Assembly (NCBI GenBank): GCA_017936785.1
Contig: JAGBEV010000052.1
Location: forward strand, 1-64,000
DNA from: Lachnospiraceae bacterium
GTDB taxonomy: Bacteria > Bacillota > Clostridia > Lachnospirales > Lachnospiraceae
DNA: 64,000 nucleotides
Direction of reading: 5' to 3'
Shown here: positions 36,534-45,402 of the stretch, in pieces
Position numbering within the stretch: the stretch's first letter is position 1
How the letters are laid out: each line of letters opens with the position of its first letter
Notes under the pieces: generated by a model
The model's input: the letters and a program-made list of their open reading frames with translations, nothing else
The model's database searches: none
Told to the model about the DNA's origin: nothing
Made by a program: the position numbers and the translations under genes

Positions 36534-37451
36534 ATGAAAGTATTGGTTGGTTATACCGGTTTTGTTGGAAGCAATCTTTATGAAAAGGGAGATTTTGACC
36601 GGGTTTTTAATTCTAAAAACATTGAAGAAGCCTATGGGTTGTGTCCTGACCTGTTGGTATACGCAGGAATGAGGGCAGAAAAATATCTGGCTAATAATGC
36701 TCCTGAGAAAGATATGGAATTGGTATATCAGGCGGAGGAAAATATCAGCCGGATCAATCCGAAAAGATTAGTTCTGATTTCTACCATTGATATTTATAAA
36801 GAGCCTGTAGGAGTTGATGAAAATTCTGAAATTGATACTAAGGATCTTCACCCATATGGGCTGAATCGTTATCGGTTGGAGTGCTGGGTGCGTGAAAAGT
36901 ATCCTGACGCATTGATTGTACGTTTGCCGGGATTGTTTGGCAAAAACATCAAGAAGAATTTCATCTATGATTACATGAACGTGATCCCGTTTATGTTAAA
37001 GCCGGAGAAGTTTGAAGAACTGGCGGAAAAAGAGCCTCTTTTAAAGAAGCATTATGAATTACAGGATAATGGATTTTACCGGTGCAATACTTTATCGGAG
37101 GAAGAACGGGAAATGCTGAAGGCATGTTTTAAGAAACTGCATTTTACCGCATTGAATTTTACGGACAGCAGAAGCGTTTATCAATTTTACCCCTTGAGCC
37201 GTTTGTGGGATGATATCAATACTGCATTAAATAATGGAATTTTGTTATTTAATCCCGCTACGGAACCTGTTTCAGCAGAGGAATTATATGAGTATCTGAC
37301 CGGTGAGCAATTTGAAAATGAACTGGGTGGAAAGCCTGCTTATTATGATTACAAGACCGTTTACGGAGAACTGTTTGGCGGTGTTGACGGTTATATTGCG
37401 GATAAAGAAAGCATTCTGAAAAATATTGCAGAATTTGTAAAAGAGGCATAG
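36534..37451 (+). CDS. Atypical NAD-dependent epimerase/dehydratase (extended SDR)
   Basis: 305 residues with an SDR nucleotide motif GYTGFVGSNLY at the N-terminus and the strand LVLISTIDIYKEP carrying the Ser of the usual triad. The active-site Tyr108 is in PYGLNR, where position 112 is Arg instead of the usual Lys of YxxxK. That change can abolish or alter catalysis. The region after ~residue 140 is less conserved. Between a GT2 and a TIM-barrel isomerase, it is likely to act on a nucleotide sugar or its intermediate. It does not look like RmlD. Confidence 0.7.
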   Translation: MKVLVGYTGFVGSNLYEKGDFDRVFNSKNIEEAYGLCPDLLVYAGMRAEKYLANNAPEKDMELVYQAEENISRINPKRLVLISTIDIYKEPVGVDENSEIDTKDLHPYGLNRYRLECWVREKYPDALIVRLPGLFGKNIKKNFIYDYMNVIPFMLKPEKFEELAEKEPLLKKHYELQDNGFYRCNTLSEEEREMLKACFKKLHFTALNFTDSRSVYQFYPLSRLWDDINTALNNGILLFNPATEPVSAEELYEYLTGEQFENELGGKPAYYDYKTVYGELFGGVDGYIADKESILKNIAEFVKEA

Positions 37452-37462
37452 GAGGAATCAAG

Positions 37463-38245
37463 GTGAAACTGGCAATTTCCAATATCGGATGGGTAAAAGA
37501 ACAGGATAAGGAAGTCTATCAATTCATGCACACATATGGATTTGAAGGGCTGGAAATCGCACCTACCAGGATTATTTCCGATCAGCCTTATGATCATTTG
37601 GAAGAGGCGGCAGCATGGAGCAGACAATTGTTGGAGGAAGAGAAGTTTGTTGTTCCTTCCATGCAGTCTATCTGGTTTGGCAGAAATGAAAAGATTTTCG
37701 GTTCAGAAGAAGAAAGACAGACCTTGTTGGAATATACCAAAAAGGCAATTGATTTTGCACAGGTGACCGGCTGTAAAAACCTGGTGTTTGGATGCCCCAG
37801 AAACCGCACCCTGCCGGATGGCATGAATGATGAGGCTGCTGTTGCATTTTTCCGTGAATTAGGGGAGTATGCCCTTGCTCATGATACGGTTATCGGCATG
37901 GAGGCAAATCCGCCTATGTATAATACCAACTATATAAATGATACGGCATCTGCCATAGAATTGATCCATAGGGTGGACAGCAAGGGATTTCTGCTGAATC
38001 TGGATGTGGGAACCATGATTGCCAATAAGGAAAGTCTGGATGTTTTAAAAGGAAATCTGCATCTGGTCAATCATGTACATGTCAGTGAGCCGGGGTTGAA
38101 ACCTGTTGAAAAGCGGGAGCTGCATAGAGCGTTATTCACAATGTTGAAAGATTATGGATACCAAGGATTTGTTTCTATTGAAATGGGGAAAGTGGAAATG
38201 CTGGAGATTTTGGAAGAAAAAATGAGATATTTGTCACAGTTATAG
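37463..38245 (+). CDS. Sugar phosphate isomerase/epimerase-like TIM barrel
   Basis: 260 residues from GTG 37463, which has GGAGGAA six bases upstream. The AP-endonuclease-2/xylose-isomerase-like barrel shows GFEGLEIAPTR, an IGMEANPP strand with a metal-type Glu, LLNLDVGTM, HLVNHVHVSEP and FVSIEMG, which together supply the family's Glu/Asp/His metal ligands. It is the last gene of this stretch of the cluster, right before the AT-rich island. It probably interconverts a keto and an aldo sugar form used by the preceding SDR or FAD enzyme; substrate unknown. Confidence 0.78.
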   Translation: MKLAISNIGWVKEQDKEVYQFMHTYGFEGLEIAPTRIISDQPYDHLEEAAAWSRQLLEEEKFVVPSMQSIWFGRNEKIFGSEEERQTLLEYTKKAIDFAQVTGCKNLVFGCPRNRTLPDGMNDEAAVAFFRELGEYALAHDTVIGMEANPPMYNTNYINDTASAIELIHRVDSKGFLLNLDVGTMIANKESLDVLKGNLHLVNHVHVSEPGLKPVEKRELHRALFTMLKDYGYQGFVSIEMGKVEMLEILEEKMRYLSQL

Positions 38246-38410
38246 GAGAAAGTTTCATGTGGAATTTTTAGGAAATATAGTGATACCTGTTTTGGGAAGT
38301 TTACATTCCTATGTCAATACTATTTTAGGGAGATATTGACCTTTACTTTCTAATCATACATTTTGTGTGTTATTTCAAGTATAAGGATTGATTCACCTAA
38401 TAAAGAGAAG

Positions 38411-38438
38411 TTGACAATCGAAAGCGTAGTTATATATT
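38411..38438 (+). promoter_or_regulatory. Strong sigma-A-type promoter
   Basis: TTGACA at 38411-38416 and TATATT at 38433-38438 are 16 bases apart. The predicted start is about ten bases upstream of a terminator hairpin, so the product would be a short RNA or an attenuated leader for the 2,026-residue gene. Confidence 0.65.
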
Positions 38439-38458
38439 AGTGAAATAGGAGATAATAG

Positions 38459-38510
38459 AAAGCAATTGGTTTGAAATCAAGGGATTGATGGAAAATCAGT
38501 TGCTTTTTTT
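38459..38510 (+). terminator. Terminator-like hairpin, possible end of a small RNA
   Basis: AAAGCAATTG (38459-38468) pairs with CAGTTGCTTT (38497-38506, one G-U) and is followed by more Ts. Inside is a second stem, ATCAA-GGGA-TTGAT. Confidence 0.65.
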
Positions 38511-38628
38511 GCCGAAAATTTGTAAAAAAGGATGAAATCTGTCCATATATGGAAGTGATTGGAGAAAAAGTTTTGATATAATTTATATAAAAGGGGGATT
38601 TGCAATAAATTCCTTCAAAAATGTGGAA

Positions 38629-38637
38629 TGGTATAAT
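38629..38637 (+). promoter_or_regulatory. Extended -10 element upstream of the giant gene
   Basis: TGGTATAAT gives a TGn extended -10 with a consensus hexamer at 38632-38637, 82 bases before the ATG. No good -35 hexamer is seen at 16-18 bases. Confidence 0.45.
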
Positions 38638-38718
38638 AATTTTTTGTGTTACTAGTTCGCAATAGAAAATATTAGTTCAAATAAATTGAGTTGAAAATTA
38701 TATAGGGGGAAAATAAAA

Positions 38719-41700
38719 ATGGATAAGACATTAAAAGGAAAAAACATATATGAGGAATGGTATAATGCGATAAAAAATAAAGTTAAAGATAGTAATAATT
38801 TCTTCGTGAATGTAGAAACCAAAAATGAAATATTAGAATTGCGAAATTTCTTTTTGGTTTGCCAAAGGGTTAGAAAGGAAGGATTAGATGGAAAGTTTAA
38901 TCTTAATATCACATGTAAGCCTGATGATGTTTATCGTATTAAACATTATTTGTATATTGCTAAAAAATATAAAAATATAGGGAATGTGAAGATAAACGGA
39001 AAAAATTTCTCCAATATGAAAAGTGTTAAATTTTTTAAAAGGATTCCTTTATTATTGATTGATAAAGAAATGTACGAATTTTTGGGAACCAGATTGGAAA
39101 AAATAGCAACCGATTATGGAGAATGCAGCATTTTATGCGAAAGCATGGAAAATAAAATAGGGGAAAAAGTAAAAAATGATGAAAATGATATAAAAGCACT
39201 ATTGTTAAAAATATGTATAAACAATTTGTTAGGAGAAGTGACATATGGGACAAAAGAGTATTCCCGATTAAGAAGAACATATTTTTTAAAGTCTGATTTT
39301 TTTCATAAGGTTAAAGATATGCCTTTTTTGGCATTTTTCATTTTTTCATTCTCTATACGAGTGCAAAATATAGACGAAATTGATGGAAAAAAGAAAGAAA
39401 TTAGAAGAAAAAGGGAGATAAAAAACGTAAAAATAACGGAGAATATGTTTTGGAGTCTTTTCTTGGATGACACAGAAATCGAAAGCGAAATTTTTAATGC
39501 ATGGGATATTTCTGACGGAGCATTGCAACTTATAGAAAATGTGGTATTACATGCGGGAAAAGAGAGTGATTCGTTTTCTATGCCTTTATGGGATGGAGAA
39601 GGGGCTTTTGCAATGTACCTTCAAAAGAATATTGCTAAATCTGAAGATAAGGGGAAAGAATTTTGTGAAGAGTCGGAATTGTTTCAACATTATTCACAAT
39701 ATTTTAAAGGTTATTTAAATGAGTATAGAGATGGGAAATTTGATGAAACAGAAGAATTAAAGAAAAGCCAAAATGAGCTGCTTAAAAAATTAAGTAAGGG
39801 ATACTATGTTGAGAGGAATCTTTTAGATAATTACGAAAATATGAGAGAGGAGGTTGAAAAAAGAAGAAGGGAAAGAAAAGAGGTTAAATATTTCTTGGAA
39901 ATGCAAATTGCTGATTTTTCGGGGAAAAATATGTGTGATGTTTTTCGACAGAATTTAGTGAATCGGAATGATCCTTGTAAAGATGAATTTGGAAATATTA
40001 CTGTTAGAAGTTTTTTTGATCCCTCTCGAAATAGGACTATCCCGCATGGAATAATAGATGAGATTGAACTTTGGGATAGATATTATAAGGGGGATAATGC
40101 TATTCAGCATTTCGGATTACAGATTTTTTTGTCAATTATTTCGGATAATAGAGGGTATTTTGAAGTAAAAAGCTTTCATGACAATAGTGAATTCGCTGAT
40201 TTTTATTCTAATGCTGGTAGTGTAGATGCATTTTCAAAAACTTTACCTGGTACTGCATACGATATCCTATTGCCTATGAAAAATTATTCAAAAATAGATG
40301 AGGCAAAAAATACCTTTTTAAATACAGATATTAATTATAGGTTTTCTGAATTGAATAGTTTAATTTCAGATTATGATACTCAAAATTATATAGAAGAATT
40401 TTGGAATAATCTAAATAATATAAATATTGATCGAAAAAATAAAGCAGATGTAGTTGAGCAGTTAAAAATATACTTAGCGAAAGTAAAAAGAAGTAATAAA
40501 GTACTTATCTTTGATTGTAATAGAATACAGGGGGCTATTCAGTTTGAGGTGTTTGTCAAAACCATTATATTACTTATTGCAAATAAAGAGAATAGAGACT
40601 GCTATAATAATATTGCAATTATTAACTGTAATACTAATAGTTTTGTTAAATTTATCAGATATTTTTCAATATATTATGATAAGAACGGAAATTGTGAGTG
40701 GATGACAAATAAGCAAATCTATCTATGTGGGGAGAACAGTGTTGAAGAGTTTATAATTTCGGGTAAAAATATGCAAGAAATGTTGGGAAGAGTTGAAAAA
40801 TTGGCTTTTAGCAGGAGACTTAATCCCACTTGTCTTCCGATGCTGACGCGCATGCTTCAAAAAAGAACAGTGAAAGGGAAAAGAAAAAAGTCAGATGGAG
40901 AAGACTTTTCGTATACACCATTTGATTTAATTATTAAGAATAGTCAAGGACAAACGGTTTTTGAACAAAATGTGTTAAAAGTTTTGGAAGAAAATATTCA
41001 GATGATGGAAAGTGGGTGTAAAATTGAACCTACTCATATGCGAATTGGTTCCAAGCTCCATATGCATGCTTTTTATGAAGCAGAACTACTCTTTTTTAAT
41101 AACTATTATGTAAATAGATTTGCATACTTGCTTGCTGAAAGAATATACAACCTCCCTATTGATTGGACAAGACCAATATGGCTTATTGGTTATGAAGCAT
41201 ATTCTGAGATGTTAATTTGCAGATTAAAACAATATATACAGGATGGGAAAGAGGAAAACGATAGCATACAAATTCATTATTCTATTTATGAAAATTCAAG
41301 AGGAAGTGTATCAAATCAAGAAGAAAACTTCAGATATTTTAATCCCAGGGATATATCTGCAATTATAAATCACAATGCGCAGGTTCTTTTTGTTGTTCCT
41401 ATAAATTCTACTTTGACTACCTTTAATAAGCTTGAAAATGTTATTAAAAGGAAAGTGAAAGAAATAGAAGCAGATTGGACAATGGATGTAGTTGCATATT
41501 TGGGAATTATTCAGGTAAGGGATATAGTAGAACAAGATGGTGACAGAAGTGAAATAGAAAAGAGGTATTGGGATGATATAAATTTAAGTGATAAGTATAT
41601 TATTAGCAAAAAGTTGCTGTCTTCTAAAGAATGTAAAGCTTTTTATCAGGTTTTAACACAGGCTAAGTGGGAGGACCCGTTAAAGTGCTTAAAGTGCTAT

Positions 41701-44700
41701 CCAAGGGAATGTCTGATGGAGACTCCGGTCATTGAGACGGATAGAACATCTGTTGTTCCAACACAATTGATAGGTCTTAAGAAAAAGTCTGAAACGGGGA
41801 ATAAACTACAGAAGTTCGTATATAAATCTGCAGGAGATATTCAATCTTTAAAAGATTATTTTTATTTTGATCATGTAGAGCGTGGAAGTAATCATTATCA
41901 AATTTATATTCGTACTGCCAATTATTATGCATCTAACGCGGAAAAAATTAATAGTTGGTTGAACAATATTGTAAGAGCCAAAATCAGTGAACAGAGACAA
42001 GAGTCTTTATCTTTTGATGTGCTGGTAAATCCACTTCACTTTAGTAATGCTGCGTTTGTTGAAGCTGTGAATGAGGTTGTTTTTAATGGGGCATCATATA
42101 CCTTACGTATAGAAGTGGAAAAAGAGTTTAGGGATAATGTAGAAACAAAATTCAGTGACTTAGAGTTATTATACAAAAAATTGGTTCAAATGAAAATATC
42201 AGCGGAAATCAATATCCATTATGTCGATGATAGCATAAATCTTGGAGGAAATTATACCAGAATGAAACACGTTGTTTCTTCTCTTTTTCCGCAGGAAGCT
42301 GTTAGGGGAGAATACAATGTTAAAGTAAATATTTTTAAATCTGTAATTGTTTTGATTAATAGATTATCTGTATCATCAATGTGTGATTATGTGTCAGATA
42401 TAAATAATTATTTTTATTATCTTGATCTGCGAATATCTTCAATGAGGACGCATGAAGACGCATGCTATTTATGTAAAGAGGCTGCAAATGCTGAAAAAAT
42501 ATCATGTGCTTCTGCAACTAATCAAATGAGCGCTTATTGGGAAGACCAAAAGGAGAAATATAAAAAGAAATCATTATATGAAGCTAAAATTTATAAGAAA
42601 AAGTTAGAGGAGAAGGATAAAAAGTATTATGAAAGATATTTTAGGAGAATTTTATGTACCCATAGATTGAATACAGAACTGGCAGATTTGAGAAATGATA
42701 TAAATGAACCATTAAATGTATTGAAAAAGGTAAGTGATTTAATAATAAATGAGGGAAAAGAAAATTTTGTAGAAAATTTAATGTCGTATTTATATGCATA
42801 TGCTACACCGTTCATATCATACAGAAAGTCATCCAGAGAAGGTGCATTTACTTTAATTATTGTTCTTTTAGAATATCTTGTTGTAAAAGCTGATGCTGAT
42901 GCCCTATTTAAAAGAATATCAAAATATGAAAAAGAGGAGAGAAATTTTAGCGAAGAAGAAAAAAAACAAATAGCTTATATAAAGATGTGCCTTGAAATAA
43001 TAAAACCAATAATTATAAAATTGGAGAAAACAAAATTAAAAAAAGGTCAAAAGTTTAATTTATTTAAATTATTGATGAAGTTATCGGCTGAATTGAAATC
43101 CAATTACATTTTGAGAGAAGATAGAATTGCAGATATTGTGATTTTTGCACAGAGTTATAGCAAAGATTTAAAACTTGAAAAGTTTAATATTTACTATGTT
43201 GCTTTGATGAAAAAAATTTTGACATTGAACGCAGACGAATCTAAAAGTGCAAGATTTGATGGTATATTAGAAGAGTATGCAGCATCCATTATCAAAAAAG
43301 TTTCTGATACAAAAGAAGCTGATAAAAAGGCAATACCAGCAGTAAGAAGCCTTTTAATAGCTATGTATTTGGAAAATACTGTCGGCATAAGAGGAATAGT
43401 CAGTAATTTAAATAGTTTGGATGAAAAAGGTAATTTTAATCCATTTTATAGTGATGAAAATTATAAGTATATTTTAAAAGTTAATGGAGTTGATGATAGC
43501 AAAAAATTCTTAGAGAATCTAAGAGGCTTAAAAGAACTGTTTAATAGTAATATTACATATGCAGAGAGCAGTATTAAAAATATTCCCTTTTATGAAGATT
43601 TGTGTGGGCGTATTGGAAAAGTGCTGGATGCGCTGGATGTGTGGTGTGCAATTAAGACTAAGGAACAGATTTTAATAATTAATAAGGAGAATAAGGTGGT
43701 CTATGATGATACCATCTCATATAAAATTTTTGGAAAATATAAAGAGAAAAATGGTATTGATGAAAATATAGACGAAATAATGAGAAAATCTGAAATCAGG
43801 ACAGAGGAATATCTATTAGATACATATTATTATGATGTGGAGCAGAATATTGCAATAGTCAGATATAAAATTATATTAGGTGACCAAAATTTGAATACTC
43901 CCAAAGAAGTTTTTATAGGTATTCGTTTTAAAGGAAATGAAGAAAAACAAATAATACAGAAACTGAAATTCCTTCTGTTGTTTAGGAAAGAAATATTGTT
44001 AAAACTATCGAATGACTTTAATAATAACATTTTGCAGGAATGGATAGAAAAGAATAGAATTTTGGATCAACTGAAAAAAGCTCGTGCCAACAGCCATACA
44101 GATGAAGAAAATATTTTTGACAATAATAGTGTATGGACGTTATCCGAAAGATTTTTATTTGGTGATGCAGAAGCAATCGAAGAACACAAGAAAGAGTGCT
44201 CTTCAAAAATGTTGGGATGTATTTTGGGGCTTATGATGAATATCAGAATTGGGCGGTCCAATGTTTTGCTGTTATCTAAAGGAGAGTTTGTTTTAGAGGA
44301 ATTATCTGAAAGACAGAGATTTGGCTATCTTCGAAATGATATTTTGAGTTTAAAAAATATTTATTTTTATGATAGATTAAAAATACTTGATAAATGGGGG
44401 CATGAATTAGGTGATAATATATTTTCTGAGGATATTTATGATAGTCTGATGGAGAAGGGAAAAGACGGATATTATTGCGATTTTAAGAGCTATTTGTTAT
44501 ATTTCATTTTTGAATTGTTTCATAGTGCAGTTGTAAATGGAGTAGAAGAAGGAAAACAGGTATCCGTTATGGTTTACAGGGAAAAAGAATATTTATTTTT
44601 TAAAAATAAAGTTAAAAGTACCTTTAAAAAAATCAACATTGAGAGAGGATTGAGGAGAGAGGAGGCAGGAATTTCTTTAGCAACAATTTGTGAGTTTTTC

Positions 44701-44799
44701 ATTTATAATTATGAAAATCGTCATGTAAAATTAATCATTAAGAATAGAACATTTGCGATTGGATTGCCAATATTTACAGCAGAGGAAGGAGAAGATTGA
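38719..44799 (+). CDS. 2,026-residue protein: two GHKL ATPase domains flanking PRTase-like modules
   Basis: I do not know this protein as a named family. An N-terminal Bergerat ATPase is readable: N box LIENVVLHA (Glu273, Asn274), G1 box IADFSGKN (Asp399, Gly402), G2 box HFGLQIF (464-470) and LPGTAYDILLP (509-519). The 125-residue N-to-G1 gap includes a charged helix. A STAS-like strand-helix unit follows at ~595. PRTase-like loops lie at VLFVVPINSTLTT (889-901, degenerate) and HYVDDSINLGGNYT (Asp1170-Asp1171), with Cys clusters C990/993/998 and C1249/1252/1263. The C-terminus is a second, degenerate GHKL domain (Glu1932, GISLATICEFF at 1984-1994). No signal peptide or transmembrane helix. 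RBS AGGGGGA. Composition is much more AT-rich than flanking genes. It is coupled to the next gene. Confidence 0.8.
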   Translation: MDKTLKGKNIYEEWYNAIKNKVKDSNNFFVNVETKNEILELRNFFLVCQRVRKEGLDGKFNLNITCKPDDVYRIKHYLYIAKKYKNIGNVKINGKNFSNMKSVKFFKRIPLLLIDKEMYEFLGTRLEKIATDYGECSILCESMENKIGEKVKNDENDIKALLLKICINNLLGEVTYGTKEYSRLRRTYFLKSDFFHKVKDMPFLAFFIFSFSIRVQNIDEIDGKKKEIRRKREIKNVKITENMFWSLFLDDTEIESEIFNAWDISDGALQLIENVVLHAGKESDSFSMPLWDGEGAFAMYLQKNIAKSEDKGKEFCEESELFQHYSQYFKGYLNEYRDGKFDETEELKKSQNELLKKLSKGYYVERNLLDNYENMREEVEKRRRERKEVKYFLEMQIADFSGKNMCDVFRQNLVNRNDPCKDEFGNITVRSFFDPSRNRTIPHGIIDEIELWDRYYKGDNAIQHFGLQIFLSIISDNRGYFEVKSFHDNSEFADFYSNAGSVDAFSKTLPGTAYDILLPMKNYSKIDEAKNTFLNTDINYRFSELNSLISDYDTQNYIEEFWNNLNNINIDRKNKADVVEQLKIYLAKVKRSNKVLIFDCNRIQGAIQFEVFVKTIILLIANKENRDCYNNIAIINCNTNSFVKFIRYFSIYYDKNGNCEWMTNKQIYLCGENSVEEFIISGKNMQEMLGRVEKLAFSRRLNPTCLPMLTRMLQKRTVKGKRKKSDGEDFSYTPFDLIIKNSQGQTVFEQNVLKVLEENIQMMESGCKIEPTHMRIGSKLHMHAFYEAELLFFNNYYVNRFAYLLAERIYNLPIDWTRPIWLIGYEAYSEMLICRLKQYIQDGKEENDSIQIHYSIYENSRGSVSNQEENFRYFNPRDISAIINHNAQVLFVVPINSTLTTFNKLENVIKRKVKEIEADWTMDVVAYLGIIQVRDIVEQDGDRSEIEKRYWDDINLSDKYIISKKLLSSKECKAFYQVLTQAKWEDPLKCLKCYPRECLMETPVIETDRTSVVPTQLIGLKKKSETGNKLQKFVYKSAGDIQSLKDYFYFDHVERGSNHYQIYIRTANYYASNAEKINSWLNNIVRAKISEQRQESLSFDVLVNPLHFSNAAFVEAVNEVVFNGASYTLRIEVEKEFRDNVETKFSDLELLYKKLVQMKISAEINIHYVDDSINLGGNYTRMKHVVSSLFPQEAVRGEYNVKVNIFKSVIVLINRLSVSSMCDYVSDINNYFYYLDLRISSMRTHEDACYLCKEAANAEKISCASATNQMSAYWEDQKEKYKKKSLYEAKIYKKKLEEKDKKYYERYFRRILCTHRLNTELADLRNDINEPLNVLKKVSDLIINEGKENFVENLMSYLYAYATPFISYRKSSREGAFTLIIVLLEYLVVKADADALFKRISKYEKEERNFSEEEKKQIAYIKMCLEIIKPIIIKLEKTKLKKGQKFNLFKLLMKLSAELKSNYILREDRIADIVIFAQSYSKDLKLEKFNIYYVALMKKILTLNADESKSARFDGILEEYAASIIKKVSDTKEADKKAIPAVRSLLIAMYLENTVGIRGIVSNLNSLDEKGNFNPFYSDENYKYILKVNGVDDSKKFLENLRGLKELFNSNITYAESSIKNIPFYEDLCGRIGKVLDALDVWCAIKTKEQILIINKENKVVYDDTISYKIFGKYKEKNGIDENIDEIMRKSEIRTEEYLLDTYYYDVEQNIAIVRYKIILGDQNLNTPKEVFIGIRFKGNEEKQIIQKLKFLLLFRKEILLKLSNDFNNNILQEWIEKNRILDQLKKARANSHTDEENIFDNNSVWTLSERFLFGDAEAIEEHKKECSSKMLGCILGLMMNIRIGRSNVLLLSKGEFVLEELSERQRFGYLRNDILSLKNIYFYDRLKILDKWGHELGDNIFSEDIYDSLMEKGKDGYYCDFKSYLLYFIFELFHSAVVNGVEEGKQVSVMVYREKEYLFFKNKVKSTFKKINIERGLRREEAGISLATICEFFIYNYENRHVKLIIKNRTFAIGLPIFTAEEGED

Positions 44800-45398
44800 T
44801 GAAGAAATTAATCATATATATAATTGAGGATGATATCCAACGATTGGGGAATATGGAAGAACACTTTGAGAAGTATAAAGAAGAATTTTGTATTAAAGAT
44901 ACCAATAGTGAATTAATTAAGTTTTTAGTTGATAAAGGAGTAGATGAGTTAGAAAGCTGCGTTATTAAACCACAACATAAAACGAAAGATTTAAAAAATT
45001 ATGATTATTTTCCTGATGATGAAAACTTTATAAATTGCTTAGAAAAAATTTTGGAGAATAATGAATTAAGAATTTTCATGTTGGATTTGGCATTAAATGA
45101 AGATGAGAGAGATATTTTTTCTAGAAATTCAATTGCATTTTTACCATACACAGCTAGAAAAATTATTGATATCATAAAAAATAGTCATCAAGAGGAGATG
45201 GTTATTTTTGATACTCGGGTAAAAAATATGGGCAAAAATTGGCAGAAATGGATAGAGCCGGATAAAGAGGTTCTGGAAAATATAAGGATATCGTGTATTA
45301 GAGTAGATGCGTTTGCAAAAAAAACTACATGGGAGCAATGTGATATTCAAATATGCGATGCAATTAAGAAAGTTTGGAAAGAAGACAGTGGGAGATGA
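44799..45398 (+). CDS. Receiver-like (response-regulator-like) partner protein
   Basis: 199 residues from ATG 44799, which overlaps the giant gene's TGA (TGATG) with AGGAAGGAG upstream. The start KKLIIYIIEDDIQR carries the acidic cluster Glu10-Asp11-Asp12 of a receiver domain. Asp96 in RIFMLDLALN fits the phosphoacceptor strand, Thr in MVIFDTRVKN fits the beta-4 position, and Lys174/175 in DAFAKKTT fits the conserved Lys. About 40 extra residues separate the acidic cluster from Asp96, so it diverges from ordinary receivers, and there is no DNA-binding output domain. It probably takes a signal from the GHKL protein. This is a motif-level call that a structure prediction could overturn. Confidence 0.6.
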   Translation: MKKLIIYIIEDDIQRLGNMEEHFEKYKEEFCIKDTNSELIKFLVDKGVDELESCVIKPQHKTKDLKNYDYFPDDENFINCLEKILENNELRIFMLDLALNEDERDIFSRNSIAFLPYTARKIIDIIKNSHQEEMVIFDTRVKNMGKNWQKWIEPDKEVLENIRISCIRVDAFAKKTTWEQCDIQICDAIKKVWKEDSGR

Positions 45399-45402
45399 TT
45401 TT

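Larger units (their letters stand above)
38246..38718 (+). other. 473-base AT-rich gap before the island, with regulatory signals
   Basis: No gene of convincing length. It holds a 7-bp inverted repeat (GTCAATA 38313, TATTGAC 38334), a strong promoter (38411-38438) followed at once by a terminator-like hairpin (38459-38510), and an extended -10 element (38629-38637) closer to the next gene. The left edge carries an 11-base sequence, GGAGAAAGTTT (38245-38255), repeated at 46633-46643. Confidence 0.6.

Noticed and set aside
36534..37451. This SDR as RmlD
   Set aside because: The N-terminal motif, the Arg in place of Lys, and the later sequence do not fit dTDP-4-dehydrorhamnose reductase.
45307..45402. 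Upstream extension of the DUF2971 frame
   Set aside because: It overlaps the receiver-like gene; ATG 45403 has a well-spaced RBS.
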